Shown here: one piece after another, positions 1 through 5,989 of the stretch
Numbering within the stretch: position 1 is the first letter of the stretch
Layout of the letters: the number at the start of each line of letters is the position of its first letter
Assembly: GCA_946885425.1 (NCBI GenBank)
Contig: CAMPGJ010000025.1
Span: forward strand, 1-12,121
Length of the DNA stretch: 12,121 bases
Direction of reading: 5' to 3'
DNA from: an uncultured bacterium
GTDB taxonomy: Bacteria; Patescibacteria; Microgenomatia; Levybacterales; UBA12049
Position numbers and translations under genes: made by a program
Notes under the pieces: generated by a model
Seen by the model: only the letters and a program-made list of their open reading frames with translations
Told to the model about the DNA's origin: nothing
Databases searched by the model: none

Positions 1-1754
1 TTTTGTGCCCCTACTCCTTTTATGTTAGCAAATTCATCTTTGGTCTTCGGTAGAGCGGTTGCCATTTCTTTGAGGGTGGCATCGGAGAACACAACGTAAG
101 GTGGGACATTCTTCTTATCAGCTAGTTGTTTTCTTAGTGCCCTCAGTCGATTGAAAAGTTGGCTGTTCATATTCGTGTCGTCAAAGGTTTGTCTCCTATT
201 TCTAATTGCTGATTGCGGATTGCTGATTCTTATTGCAGGTTTGGTGAGTAAAATCTTATCTTTCCCCAGCAATACTGCTCTGCTTTTTGGTGTGAGTTGC
301 AAAATAGCAAATTGATCAGGGGTTTGTTTTAAGTAGCCATCTTGGACTAGTTCATAGATAAACATTTTCAGATCTTGGGAGGAATAATCCGTAATGATGC
401 CGTAGGTGGAGAGAGTTTGATGATTATATTGCAGGATCTTTTGGGCTTGCGATCCCGTGAGTATACCGACGACTTGGGAAATGCCAAAGCGTTCTCGAAC
501 CCGGTAGATGCAGGAGAGGATTTTCTGAGCTAGCTCTGTCCCGTCAAATGTATCTCTTATTACTGTGCAGTTATCACATGAAGCACAGTTTGATTGTTTT
601 GTTTCTTCGGCAAAGTATTGAAGGAGGAGATTGCGGCGGCAAAGTTTGCTTTGGGCATAATCAATGACTCGCTGGAGTTGTGCATAGGCGATTTTTTGTT
701 CAGCTGGATTGGACATCATTTGGATAAATCGTTCTTGGGAAAATTTATCTCCATAGCTATAAAGAAAAAGACATTCGCTGGGAAGACCATCACGACCTGC
801 TCGTCCTGTTTCCTGATAATAATTTTCCAGACTCTTTGGTAGATCGTAGTGAATAACGTAGCGAACGTTTGGTTTATCAATTCCCATGCCGAAGGCAATT
901 GTGGCGACGACAACAGCAACATCATCACGGATAAACTTTTCCTGGTTTCCCTTACGTACTTCATCAGGGAGTCCCGCGTGGTATGGCAATGCTTTTATTC
1001 CTTCCCGCTGCAATTTCTGTGCAACATTCTCTACGGTTTTCCGAGATTGACAATAGATGATGCCTGATTCACCGGGGTGTTGACTGATGTAGTCGAGTGT
1101 CTGATTGAATGATTTTTGTTTCTGGATGATTTTATATGTGAGGTTAGGCCGGTTAAAGCTAGCCTGGTAGATACCGGCAGTAGCGATTGAAAGTTCTTTG
1201 ATTATATCGTCTTTGACTCTGGGTGTGGCTGTTGCTGTCAGGGCGATGAGAGGCGTTCTAGGGAACTGTTCACGTAAAAGACGTAGTTGGCGGTATTCAG
1301 GTCGGAAGTCATGGCCCCACTGCGATATGCAATGCGCTTCGTCGATGGCAAAGAAATTGATGGGTATAGTCTTTAATAGTTGGATGAATGATGGTTGTGC
1401 GAGCCGTTCAGGAGCGACATAGAGCAAAGAAAGTTGATTTTTCTGTAAAAGGTCAATAACGTCGCGTTGTTCTGCTGCGCTGAGTGAACTATTGAGATAT
1501 GCTGTCTGCACACCATTTTGTCGGAGTGCATCAACTTGGTCTTTCATCAGAGATATGAGGGGAGAGACAACTATTGTTGTGCCCGAGAGAACGATACTTG
1601 GCAACTGATAACAAATAGACTTACCTCCACCTGTGGGCATAAGGACAAAGACATCTTTCTTATTCAGTACATCTGTAATAATCTGCTCCTGAAGCGGGCG
1701 AAATGATGAATATCCAAAATATTCTTGCAACACTGACACTGGAGGTTTTTGCAT
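1..1754 (-). CDS. recQ: ATP-dependent DNA helicase RecQ (3' end beyond window)
   Basis: Superfamily 2 3'-5' DNA helicase of recombination and replication-fork repair, cytoplasmic. The 584 visible residues carry Walker A MPTGGGKS (39-46), the DEAH box (138-141), motif V/VI text IAFGMGIDKP (286-295) and QETGRAGRDG (314-323). A four-cysteine zinc site follows (C372, C390, C393, C396), then an RQC winged-helix region (about 405-500) and the start of an HRDC domain (about 529 onward), which is cut by position 1. The ATG at 1754 gives the expected RecQ N-terminus (MQKPP..LQEYFGYSSFRPLQ). It lies 8 nt after an extended -10, so the mRNA may be leaderless. The gene diverges from the DUF6629 gene across a gap of about 63 bp. 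An odd AIR-rich linker at residues 507-521 is encoded by a short DNA repeat (see 204-228). Family identity is secure; the truncation is only the window edge. Confidence 0.97.
   Translation of the reverse strand, partial: MQKPPVSVLQEYFGYSSFRPLQEQIITDVLNKKDVFVLMPTGGGKSICYQLPSIVLSGTTIVVSPLISLMKDQVDALRQNGVQTAYLNSSLSAAEQRDVIDLLQKNQLSLLYVAPERLAQPSFIQLLKTIPINFFAIDEAHCISQWGHDFRPEYRQLRLLREQFPRTPLIALTATATPRVKDDIIKELSIATAGIYQASFNRPNLTYKIIQKQKSFNQTLDYISQHPGESGIIYCQSRKTVENVAQKLQREGIKALPYHAGLPDEVRKGNQEKFIRDDVAVVVATIAFGMGIDKPNVRYVIHYDLPKSLENYYQETGRAGRDGLPSECLFLYSYGDKFSQERFIQMMSNPAEQKIAYAQLQRVIDYAQSKLCRRNLLLQYFAEETKQSNCASCDNCTVIRDTFDGTELAQKILSCIYRVRERFGISQVVGILTGSQAQKILQYNHQTLSTYGIITDYSSQDLKMFIYELVQDGYLKQTPDQFAILQLTPKSRAVLLGKDKILLTKPAIRISNPQSAIRNRRQTFDDTNMNSQLFNRLRALRKQLADKKNVPPYVVFSDATLKEMATALPKTKDEFANIKGVGAQ
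204..228. repeat. short tandem-like repeat embedded in recQ
   Basis: The 10-mer ATTGCTGATT occurs twice (205-214 and 219-228), separated by GCGG. Read on the minus strand it stays in frame and encodes about residues 509-517 of the RecQ linker between the winged-helix and HRDC domains. It looks like a small dispersed repeat that inserted in a tolerant linker. Similar AATCAGCAATCCGC-type repeats are, from memory, common in many bacterial genomes. Only this copy is visible here, so dispersal is an inference. Confidence 0.55.
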
Positions 1755-1762
1755 AAAAGAAG

Positions 1763-1771
1763 AGTATAACA
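1763..1771 (-). promoter_or_regulatory. extended -10 promoter of recQ
   Basis: On the minus strand this reads TGTTATACT, an extended -10 (TGN plus TATACT). The hexamer ends 8 nt before the recQ ATG at 1754, so transcription should start within a base or two of the start codon. No good -35 is visible, which is usual for extended -10 promoters. The same 9-mer precedes the gene at 3217. Confidence 0.6.
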
Positions 1772-1803
1772 GATGAGTATTAAAAAGAAATTAAAAAATA
1801 GTG

Positions 1804-1809
1804 TACTAT
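1804..1809 (+). promoter_or_regulatory. -10 hexamer of the DUF6629 gene
   Basis: TACTAT ends 8 nt before the ATG at 1818 and directly follows a TG dinucleotide, without the usual one-base spacer. A start site about 7 nt downstream falls at the second ATG, supporting 1818 over 1812 as the true start. There is no Shine-Dalgarno sequence in this A/T-rich gap. Confidence 0.45.
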
Positions 1810-1817
1810 AAATGTAT

Positions 1818-2489
1818 ATGTGTTTTTCGGCAACAGCGAGTTTTATAGCAGGTGCAGGGTTATCTACAATGGGTGTTGCGACCCTGAGAAATACCAAGGA
1901 AAAGTCTGACATGCCTTTTGCAGCAATTCCGCTGTTGTTTGGTATTCAGCAGGCCATAGAAGGTCTGGTTTGGATTACCTTTAGTTATCATGCTCCATTG
2001 ATTCATGCGTTAGCTTCCTATGGTTTTGCTTTCTTTGCTTATGCTTTTTGGCCGATGTTTATACCTTTCGCAGTGAAACATTTAGAAAAAGAGGTTAGGC
2101 GCAAAAAAATATTATCAGTTTTGCAAATTATTGGCTTGGTAGTAGGAACATATATTACTTATTATATGGTCAGCTCTGGAGTTACCTCCACTGTTACTCA
2201 TGAAAGTATCAAATACCATATTAACCAGCCTTTTGGAAACTACGCTTTTGTCCTCTACATTATTGCCGGATGTGGAAGCTTTTTTGTTTCAAGTAAAAGA
2301 AATGTTAATTTTTTTGGTTTACTTTTAGTTTTGTCGCTTATGATGACTTATGTCTTTTTTTCATCCTATGTCGTTTCAACGTGGTGCTTTTTCGCTGCAA
2401 TATTAAGTACTATTATTTTTATCCAATCTTCAAAACTTATGCCAAAAGTTCCTTTAGGAGCTCCGCGTTCATTGGAGCATAGGCTTTGA
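1818..2489 (+). CDS. DUF6629-type multi-pass membrane protein
   Basis: A 223-residue integral membrane protein of unknown function. The N-terminus MCFSATASF and the following IPLLFGIQQAIEGLVW stretch match what I recall of the DUF6629 family, whose members typically begin MCFSA. Hydrophobic segments are visible at about residues 4-22, 33-57, 62-90, 98-123, 143-163 and two between about 168 and 210, giving about seven membrane spans. The ATG at 1818 is preferred to the in-frame ATG six bases upstream because of the family N-terminus and the -10 position. Its last 53 bp overlap, tail to tail, the DUF72 gene on the other strand. The protein ends with a short polar tail. No partner or function can be read from the context. 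Confidence 0.8.
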   Translation: MCFSATASFIAGAGLSTMGVATLRNTKEKSDMPFAAIPLLFGIQQAIEGLVWITFSYHAPLIHALASYGFAFFAYAFWPMFIPFAVKHLEKEVRRKKILSVLQIIGLVVGTYITYYMVSSGVTSTVTHESIKYHINQPFGNYAFVLYIIAGCGSFFVSSKRNVNFFGLLLVLSLMMTYVFFSSYVVSTWCFFAAILSTIIFIQSSKLMPKVPLGAPRSLEHRL

Positions 2490-3162
2490 CATCATTGTTG
2501 AAATAAGCGAAGACGTCGTACTTTTTTTGATAGTTCTTTATTTTCTGCGCCCATTCTCTCAATTGTTCAGTAGTATATTCTGACGCGTAAAGAGCTCCTG
2601 GTCCATGAAAACGGATGTAGACGAAGTTTCCGGTTATGATTTCTTTTGAAGGGATTTTGCCTGAATCATTGATAACAAAGCCGACATTATATTTATTGAG
2701 TAATTCATACGTCTGATCTACAAACCATGATTCATCGCGGAATTCAAAAGCATTTTTTGATTCATGTGGCAGCATATTAAAGAAATTCTTAAGCCGGCTC
2801 ATATTCTCTTTAGTATTTTTAAATAACGGTGGAAATTGCCAAAGAGCGGGACCGAACTTCATACCTAAGCCAGCGGCAGCATCAAAGAACATATCAATAC
2901 TATCTTTGCCAATATTCAGCCGACTTCGATGGGTAATGTAGCGGGATCCTTTGATGGAAAAGACAAAATCGTCTGGAGTCAGCCCGGCCCATTTCGTATA
3001 AATATGTCTGGGGAAGCTTCTATAGAAAGTGGCGTCGATTTCTACAGTCGGAAACTGTCCAGAATAGAACTCCATCCATTTTTTTTGTGGAATATCTTCA
3101 GGATAAAAAGGTCCCTTCCACGCTTTATAGTTGTAGCCTGACGTACCGATAAAAACTTTCAT
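2437..3162 (-). CDS. DUF72 (YecE-like) family protein
   Basis: A 241-residue TIM-barrel-like protein of the DUF72/YecE family; no biochemical role is established for the family as far as I know. Family hallmarks are visible: GTSGYNYKAWKGPFYP near the N-terminus (residues 6-21), VEIDATFYRSFP, the FSIKGSRYITHRSRL segment, LWQFPP, FEFRDESW, IRFHGPG and the C-terminal YFNNDVKAYAPMNA. The length is usual for the family. I chose the ATG at 3162 because MKVFIGTSGY is the family N-terminus and an extended -10 sits 8 nt upstream; the longer reading from 3243 would run through the divergent gene's promoter. Its 3' end overlaps the DUF6629 gene by 53 bp. Confidence 0.92.
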   Translation of the reverse strand: MKVFIGTSGYNYKAWKGPFYPEDIPQKKWMEFYSGQFPTVEIDATFYRSFPRHIYTKWAGLTPDDFVFSIKGSRYITHRSRLNIGKDSIDMFFDAAAGLGMKFGPALWQFPPLFKNTKENMSRLKNFFNMLPHESKNAFEFRDESWFVDQTYELLNKYNVGFVINDSGKIPSKEIITGNFVYIRFHGPGALYASEYTTEQLREWAQKIKNYQKKYDVFAYFNNDVKAYAPMNAELLKELLA

Positions 3163-3170
3163 AGCACGGA

Positions 3171-3179
3171 ATTTTAGCA
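3171..3179 (-). promoter_or_regulatory. extended -10 promoter of the DUF72 gene
   Basis: On the minus strand this reads TGCTAAAAT, an extended -10. The hexamer TAAAAT ends 8 nt before the ATG at 3162, the same spacing as at recQ, so the transcript is predicted to be leaderless or nearly so. Confidence 0.5.
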
Positions 3180-3201
3180 TCATCTTTCTTATATGTCTAT
3201 T

Positions 3202-3210
3202 TGTTATACT
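3202..3210 (+). promoter_or_regulatory. extended -10 promoter of the gene at 3217
   Basis: TGTTATACT, identical to the recQ element. TATACT ends 6 nt before the ATG at 3217, placing a canonical start site at the A of that ATG. The 54-bp gap between the divergent starts at 3162 and 3217 holds both promoters and no ribosome binding site. This fixes 3217, not the upstream in-frame ATG at 3193, as the start. Confidence 0.6.
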
Positions 3211-3216
3211 ACAAAT

Positions 3217-3705
3217 ATGAAAATTGAAGGAATTGTCATACAAGGTAAAGGAATTGCATCAGGAAAGAATGTGGATCCTGAGACAGGTTTGACAAATACA
3301 ATTGCGTTGCAAAAACCATTTTTCGAGAGAGCAGGTGTTAAAAAAATTAGTGATGTTTTTGAAGGGACCATTAATATGGACATCTCTCCTAAAGAGTTTC
3401 ATATAGATGTTCCTGATAAAATAGTAAAAGACGTAACTTGGGATAAAGATACAACAGAAAGCTTTCAATTTGTTGAGGTGACGATTGTGTACCCCTTAGA
3501 AGAGGAAAATAAGAGAGAATATCCAGGTTATATTTATTATCCTATGGTATCTGAAGAAAGACCTGAATTAAAATCTCATCCTGATACAAGAATAGAATTG
3601 CTCGCTTCTAAAATCGAAGGTTTAGCATATGGGAAGGAGATCGCTATTTTTGTTCCAGATGGGAAAATTTCAATTAAAGATCCTCCTCAACAGCCTCAGT
3701 TATAG
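3217..3705 (+). CDS. small protein resembling CTP-dependent riboflavin kinase (DUF120), tentative
   Basis: A 162-residue soluble protein that I do not recognise with certainty. Its layout recalls the cradle-loop barrel of archaeal CTP-dependent riboflavin kinases: an N-terminal GIVIQGKGIASGK strand-loop (where RibK has G-x-G-E-G), a central FEGTINMDIS (where RibK has PGTLNVxL), and a late HPDTRIELLASKIEGLAYGKEIAIFV (where RibK has a conserved H..xxExIAPxxLR..LxLxDGDxVxI run). The glycine-rich and GT-N motifs are kept but others are not obvious, so riboflavin kinase activity is only a hypothesis. The C-terminus (DPPQQPQL) is proline-rich and overlaps gmhA tail-to-tail by 32 bp. It has its own leaderless-type promoter. 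Confidence that it is a gene is high; confidence in the function is low. Confidence 0.72.
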   Translation: MKIEGIVIQGKGIASGKNVDPETGLTNTIALQKPFFERAGVKKISDVFEGTINMDISPKEFHIDVPDKIVKDVTWDKDTTESFQFVEVTIVYPLEEENKREYPGYIYYPMVSEERPELKSHPDTRIELLASKIEGLAYGKEIAIFVPDGKISIKDPPQQPQL

Positions 3706-4246
3706 CATGAAGAAAAAGAGTATGTGCTTCTTGAATCCTTGGTGTTTCATTTGACGGGATGACAATTGCAAAATCGCTTAAATCTTTGGCTTGTCCACCA
3801 TCTTTCCCAAGAAAGGAGATTGATGTTATACCTTTGTCTCTAGCTACCTCCAATGCATTTATAATATTTTTCGAATTACCACTTGTAGAATATGCAATGA
3901 AAATATCTCCAGTCTGCCCTAGTGCTTCAAGTGGCCTGCTAAAAATTTTGTCATAAGAATAATCATTCCCTATGGCGGTCAATGTAGATGTGTCGGTATG
4001 CAATGCTATGGCGGGGAGTGGTTTTCTATCTTTGCTGAAATGACCAACAAATTCTCCAGCAAAATGTTGTGCATCCGCTGCGCTGCCACCATTACCTGCA
4101 ATAAGAAGTTTATTTCCCCTATTAAAGCAGTCCTTAATTTCTGTTACTATCTTTCCGGTTGTATTTTGGATTTGTTGGTCGTTTAATAGTCGGGAGTGGA
4201 GATCGACTGATTGTTGGAGGGCTTTAGATAAAAATTCCTGTGACAT
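3674..4246 (-). CDS. gmhA: D-sedoheptulose 7-phosphate isomerase GmhA
   Basis: Cytoplasmic SIS-domain enzyme converting sedoheptulose 7-phosphate to D-glycero-D-manno-heptose 7-phosphate, the first step toward nucleotide-activated heptose for surface glycans. The 190 residues align without gaps in key positions to E. coli GmhA: GNGGSAADAQHFAGE (51-65) supplies H61 and E65, and RIQEAHTLFLH (170-180) supplies Q172 and H180, the zinc and catalytic residues. The phosphate-binding loop STSGNS is at 120-125. No gmhB or hldE is seen nearby, so the rest of the pathway must lie elsewhere or the product is used differently. It is divergent from the FAD gene over 126 bp and has its own response-regulator-like box and -10 (see 4284-4299). 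Other SIS-family isomerases are the only alternative, and the fit to GmhA is strong. Confidence 0.95.
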   Translation of the reverse strand: MSQEFLSKALQQSVDLHSRLLNDQQIQNTTGKIVTEIKDCFNRGNKLLIAGNGGSAADAQHFAGEFVGHFSKDRKPLPAIALHTDTSTLTAIGNDYSYDKIFSRPLEALGQTGDIFIAYSTSGNSKNIINALEVARDKGITSISFLGKDGGQAKDLSDFAIVIPSNETPRIQEAHTLFLHAITEAVEEDL

Positions 4247-4255
4247 ATCTAGTCA

Positions 4256-4261
4256 ATAATA
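4256..4261 (-). promoter_or_regulatory. -10 hexamer of gmhA
   Basis: On the minus strand this reads TATTAT, preceded directly by TG, and ends 9 nt before the gmhA ATG at 4246. The GH5 gene has a -10-like hexamer at exactly this distance from its ATG. No Shine-Dalgarno sequence lies next to the start. Confidence 0.45.
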
Positions 4262-4283
4262 CATCCTTTTAATTCATTTTTTC

Positions 4284-4299
4284 TGACCTCATCCTGACA
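4284..4299 (-). promoter_or_regulatory. 11-bp-period direct repeat box upstream of gmhA
   Basis: On the minus strand this reads TGTCA-N6-GGTCA, two half-sites one helical turn apart, ending 22 nt before the -10 hexamer. It is preceded by TT and each half-site is followed by G. It aligns without gaps with the box upstream of GH5, with the same 55 nt from the TTTGTCAG start to the ATG in both. Direct repeats with 11-bp period are the usual target of OmpR/PhoB-type regulators; the regulator itself is not in the window. Confidence 0.5.
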
Positions 4300-4333
4300 A
4301 AGATGTTATTTTTCCTCTACTACCAGAAAGGAG

Positions 4334-4349
4334 TGTCAAGCTTTTGTCA
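4334..4349 (+). promoter_or_regulatory. TGTCA-N6-TGTCA box upstream of the FAD oxidoreductase gene
   Basis: An exact direct repeat TGTCA-N6-TGTCA with 11-bp period. It ends 11 nt before the -10 hexamer at 4361, so it covers the -35 region, as in PhoB-type class II activation. No proper -35 for sigma-70 is visible at 17-bp spacing, which would fit activator dependence. It shares the 126-bp divergent gap with the opposite-facing gmhA box. The 8-mers CTGACAAA (4294-4301) and TTTGTCAG (4343-4350) also form an inverted pair across the gap. Confidence 0.6.
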
Positions 4350-4358
4350 GTAAGCTCT

Positions 4359-4366
4359 TGTATACT
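4359..4366 (+). promoter_or_regulatory. -10 element of the FAD-GH36 operon
   Basis: TG followed directly by TATACT (4361-4366). The hexamer ends 6 nt before the ATG at 4373, so a start site 7 nt downstream is the A of that ATG and the mRNA would be leaderless. This argues against the in-frame TTG at 4358 as a start, since it overlaps the promoter. Confidence 0.6.
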
Positions 4367-4372
4367 TTTCTT

Positions 4373-5956
4373 ATGTCTCCTGAGCGTTTGCCGTCTGGCG
4401 GGGAAACGAAAAAATCTGTTATTTCAGCTGATGTTGTGGTATTTGAACCAACAGCGACAGGTGTTATGGCAGCAGTGGCAGCAGCTCGAGAAGGGGCAAG
4501 TGTGGCAGTTGTTGGAAGAAGTAAGCACGTGGGGGGAATGGTTTCAGGGGGACTAAGCTGGACTGATGTCGGAGAGACAAATGTTATCAAGGGATTAACC
4601 AGGCAATTTTATCAGGAAGTAGCAAATCATTATAAGAGACCTTTGTGGGAAGTCAAGGGGCCTGAACCACATGTTGCAGAAAAAATTTTACTTAAACAGC
4701 TTGAACAATCTGGCGTTGGAGTTTATTTAGGAGAAGAATTAGAAAACGTTTCCACTAAAGACAATCGAATCCAATCAATTCGTACTGACAAAGCGACATA
4801 TCACGCTTCAGTTTTTATCGATGCTAGTTATGAAGGGGATGTGATGGCAGGAGCTGGCGTGCGTTATGCTGTGGGGCGGGAATCAAAGGCTCAGTATGGT
4901 GAAGCACTTGCAGGTGTAAAGCCGGCTACCCGGCCGAATAAGCATAATTTTATAACACCCCATGCTATCACCATTTTAGATCCTTTTACTGCTGATCGAA
5001 CTTCCTTGCTTCCATTTATTTCTGAGCCAAAGCAGTTTGATTATCCTGGTTTACCTGCCCACCGGATAGGTGAAGCGGATGATGCGCTGCAAGCTTATGC
5101 ATTCCGTGTAGTTATGACGGATAAGTCTAGCAATAAAATTCCATTTACTCAGCCTGATGGGTATACTCCTGAGAAATTTGAATTACTAGACCGCTATTTA
5201 CATGCTCGGGGGAAAGATCTGCATGCACAAGATTTGATGGGTTTGGTACCAGATCTTTTGCCAAATGGAAAATGTGATGTTAATTCAATCGGTCCTTTTT
5301 CGTTAAACTTACTGGATGGTAGTAACAAAAAATATCCTGATGGTGACAAAAGAATGAGAAAAGATATCCGCGATAACCATCTGCACTATACGCAATCATT
5401 CCTCTATTATCTGGCAAATGAAAAATCTGTTCCCAAACATATTCGTAAAGAGATGAATAAGTGGGGGCTTTGCGCTGATGAATTTACAGATACTAAAGGA
5501 TGGCCTCATCAACTATATGTTCGTGAAGGACGTCGGATGAAGGGTGAACATGTGTTAGTTGAGCAGGATTTAATGTATGCAAGACAACAATCAGATGTTA
5601 TTTCTTTGGGGTCCTACAATATAGATTTGCGAGAAGCGGTACGTGTAGCAGAATATTGGCCAAATTTTGGCACAGAATATGCAACATTGAATGAGGGATA
5701 TGCATCACTTAGAGTACCTGCATATGAAATTCCTTATAGAACATTAACTCCAAAAAAAGAGGAGAATGAAAATTTGCTTGTCCCTGTCTGTTCGTCTACC
5801 TCGCATGTTGCATTTGGTTCGGTGAGAATGGAGCCGACTATGATGCAGCTAGGTGAAGCCGCAGGAATTGCAGCGGCACAAGCTGCACAACGAGGTAAAG
5901 CAGTTCAGGATGTAGACATAAGAGCTGTTCAACAAATTCTTTTTGATCCCCGTTAA
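4373..5956 (+). CDS. FAD-dependent oxidoreductase (FAD_oxidored / PF12831-like)
   Basis: A 527-residue soluble flavoprotein of the family often found beside glycoside hydrolases; its substrate is not established. The N-terminal dinucleotide fold spans residues 20-60 (ADVVVFEPTATGVMAAVAAAREGASVAVV, then KHVGGMVSGGLSWTD). Further family landmarks are EPHVAEKILLKQL, FIDASYEGDVMAGAGVRYAVGRES and the C-terminal SSTSHVAFGSVRMEPTMMQLGEAAGIAAAQA, the usual second FAD-contact segment. Oddity: where most relatives have a glycine-rich GGTPAG-type loop, this protein has EPTATG (25-30), so only the last glycine remains. No signal peptide or membrane segment is seen. It is the first gene of a two-gene unit with GH36, 25 bp apart if the ATG at 5982 is used. 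Oxidation of a sugar hydroxyl or anomeric carbon is plausible but inferred only from context. Confidence 0.85.
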   Translation: MSPERLPSGGETKKSVISADVVVFEPTATGVMAAVAAAREGASVAVVGRSKHVGGMVSGGLSWTDVGETNVIKGLTRQFYQEVANHYKRPLWEVKGPEPHVAEKILLKQLEQSGVGVYLGEELENVSTKDNRIQSIRTDKATYHASVFIDASYEGDVMAGAGVRYAVGRESKAQYGEALAGVKPATRPNKHNFITPHAITILDPFTADRTSLLPFISEPKQFDYPGLPAHRIGEADDALQAYAFRVVMTDKSSNKIPFTQPDGYTPEKFELLDRYLHARGKDLHAQDLMGLVPDLLPNGKCDVNSIGPFSLNLLDGSNKKYPDGDKRMRKDIRDNHLHYTQSFLYYLANEKSVPKHIRKEMNKWGLCADEFTDTKGWPHQLYVREGRRMKGEHVLVEQDLMYARQQSDVISLGSYNIDLREAVRVAEYWPNFGTEYATLNEGYASLRVPAYEIPYRTLTPKKEENENLLVPVCSSTSHVAFGSVRMEPTMMQLGEAAGIAAAQAAQRGKAVQDVDIRAVQQILFDPR

Positions 5957-5973
5957 GGATTTATGTAGGTACC

Positions 5974-5989
5974 TGTCAGTAATGTGTCA
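5974..5989 (+). promoter_or_regulatory. TGTCA-N6-TGTCA box at the start of GH36
   Basis: A second exact TGTCA-N6-TGTCA repeat, with the same 11-bp period as the one at 4334. It covers the ATG at 5982 and ends 10 nt before a good -10 hexamer, TATAAA (6000-6005). This may be an internal, separately controlled promoter for GH36. If so, that transcript would begin near 6012 and the next in-frame ATG is at 6024. Confidence 0.45.

Noticed and set aside
204..228. CRISPR-like repeat in recQ
   Set aside because: There are only two 10-bp copies with a 4-bp gap inside a coding frame, and no regular spacers.
3163..3243. Longer N-termini for the DUF72 gene (from 3243) and the 3217 gene (from 3193)
   Set aside because: Both would read through the opposing gene's promoter, and the added residues precede clear natural starts (MKVFIGTSGY and MKIEGIVIQ).
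4343..4366. TTGTCA as a sigma-70 -35 for the FAD gene
   Set aside because: The spacer to TATACT is only 11 nt against the usual 16-18, so the hexamer is better explained as part of the direct-repeat box.
5943..5981. TTG at 5943 as the GH36 start
   Set aside because: It overlaps the end of the FAD gene, has no ribosome binding site and would add residues that do not resemble a GH36 N-terminus.
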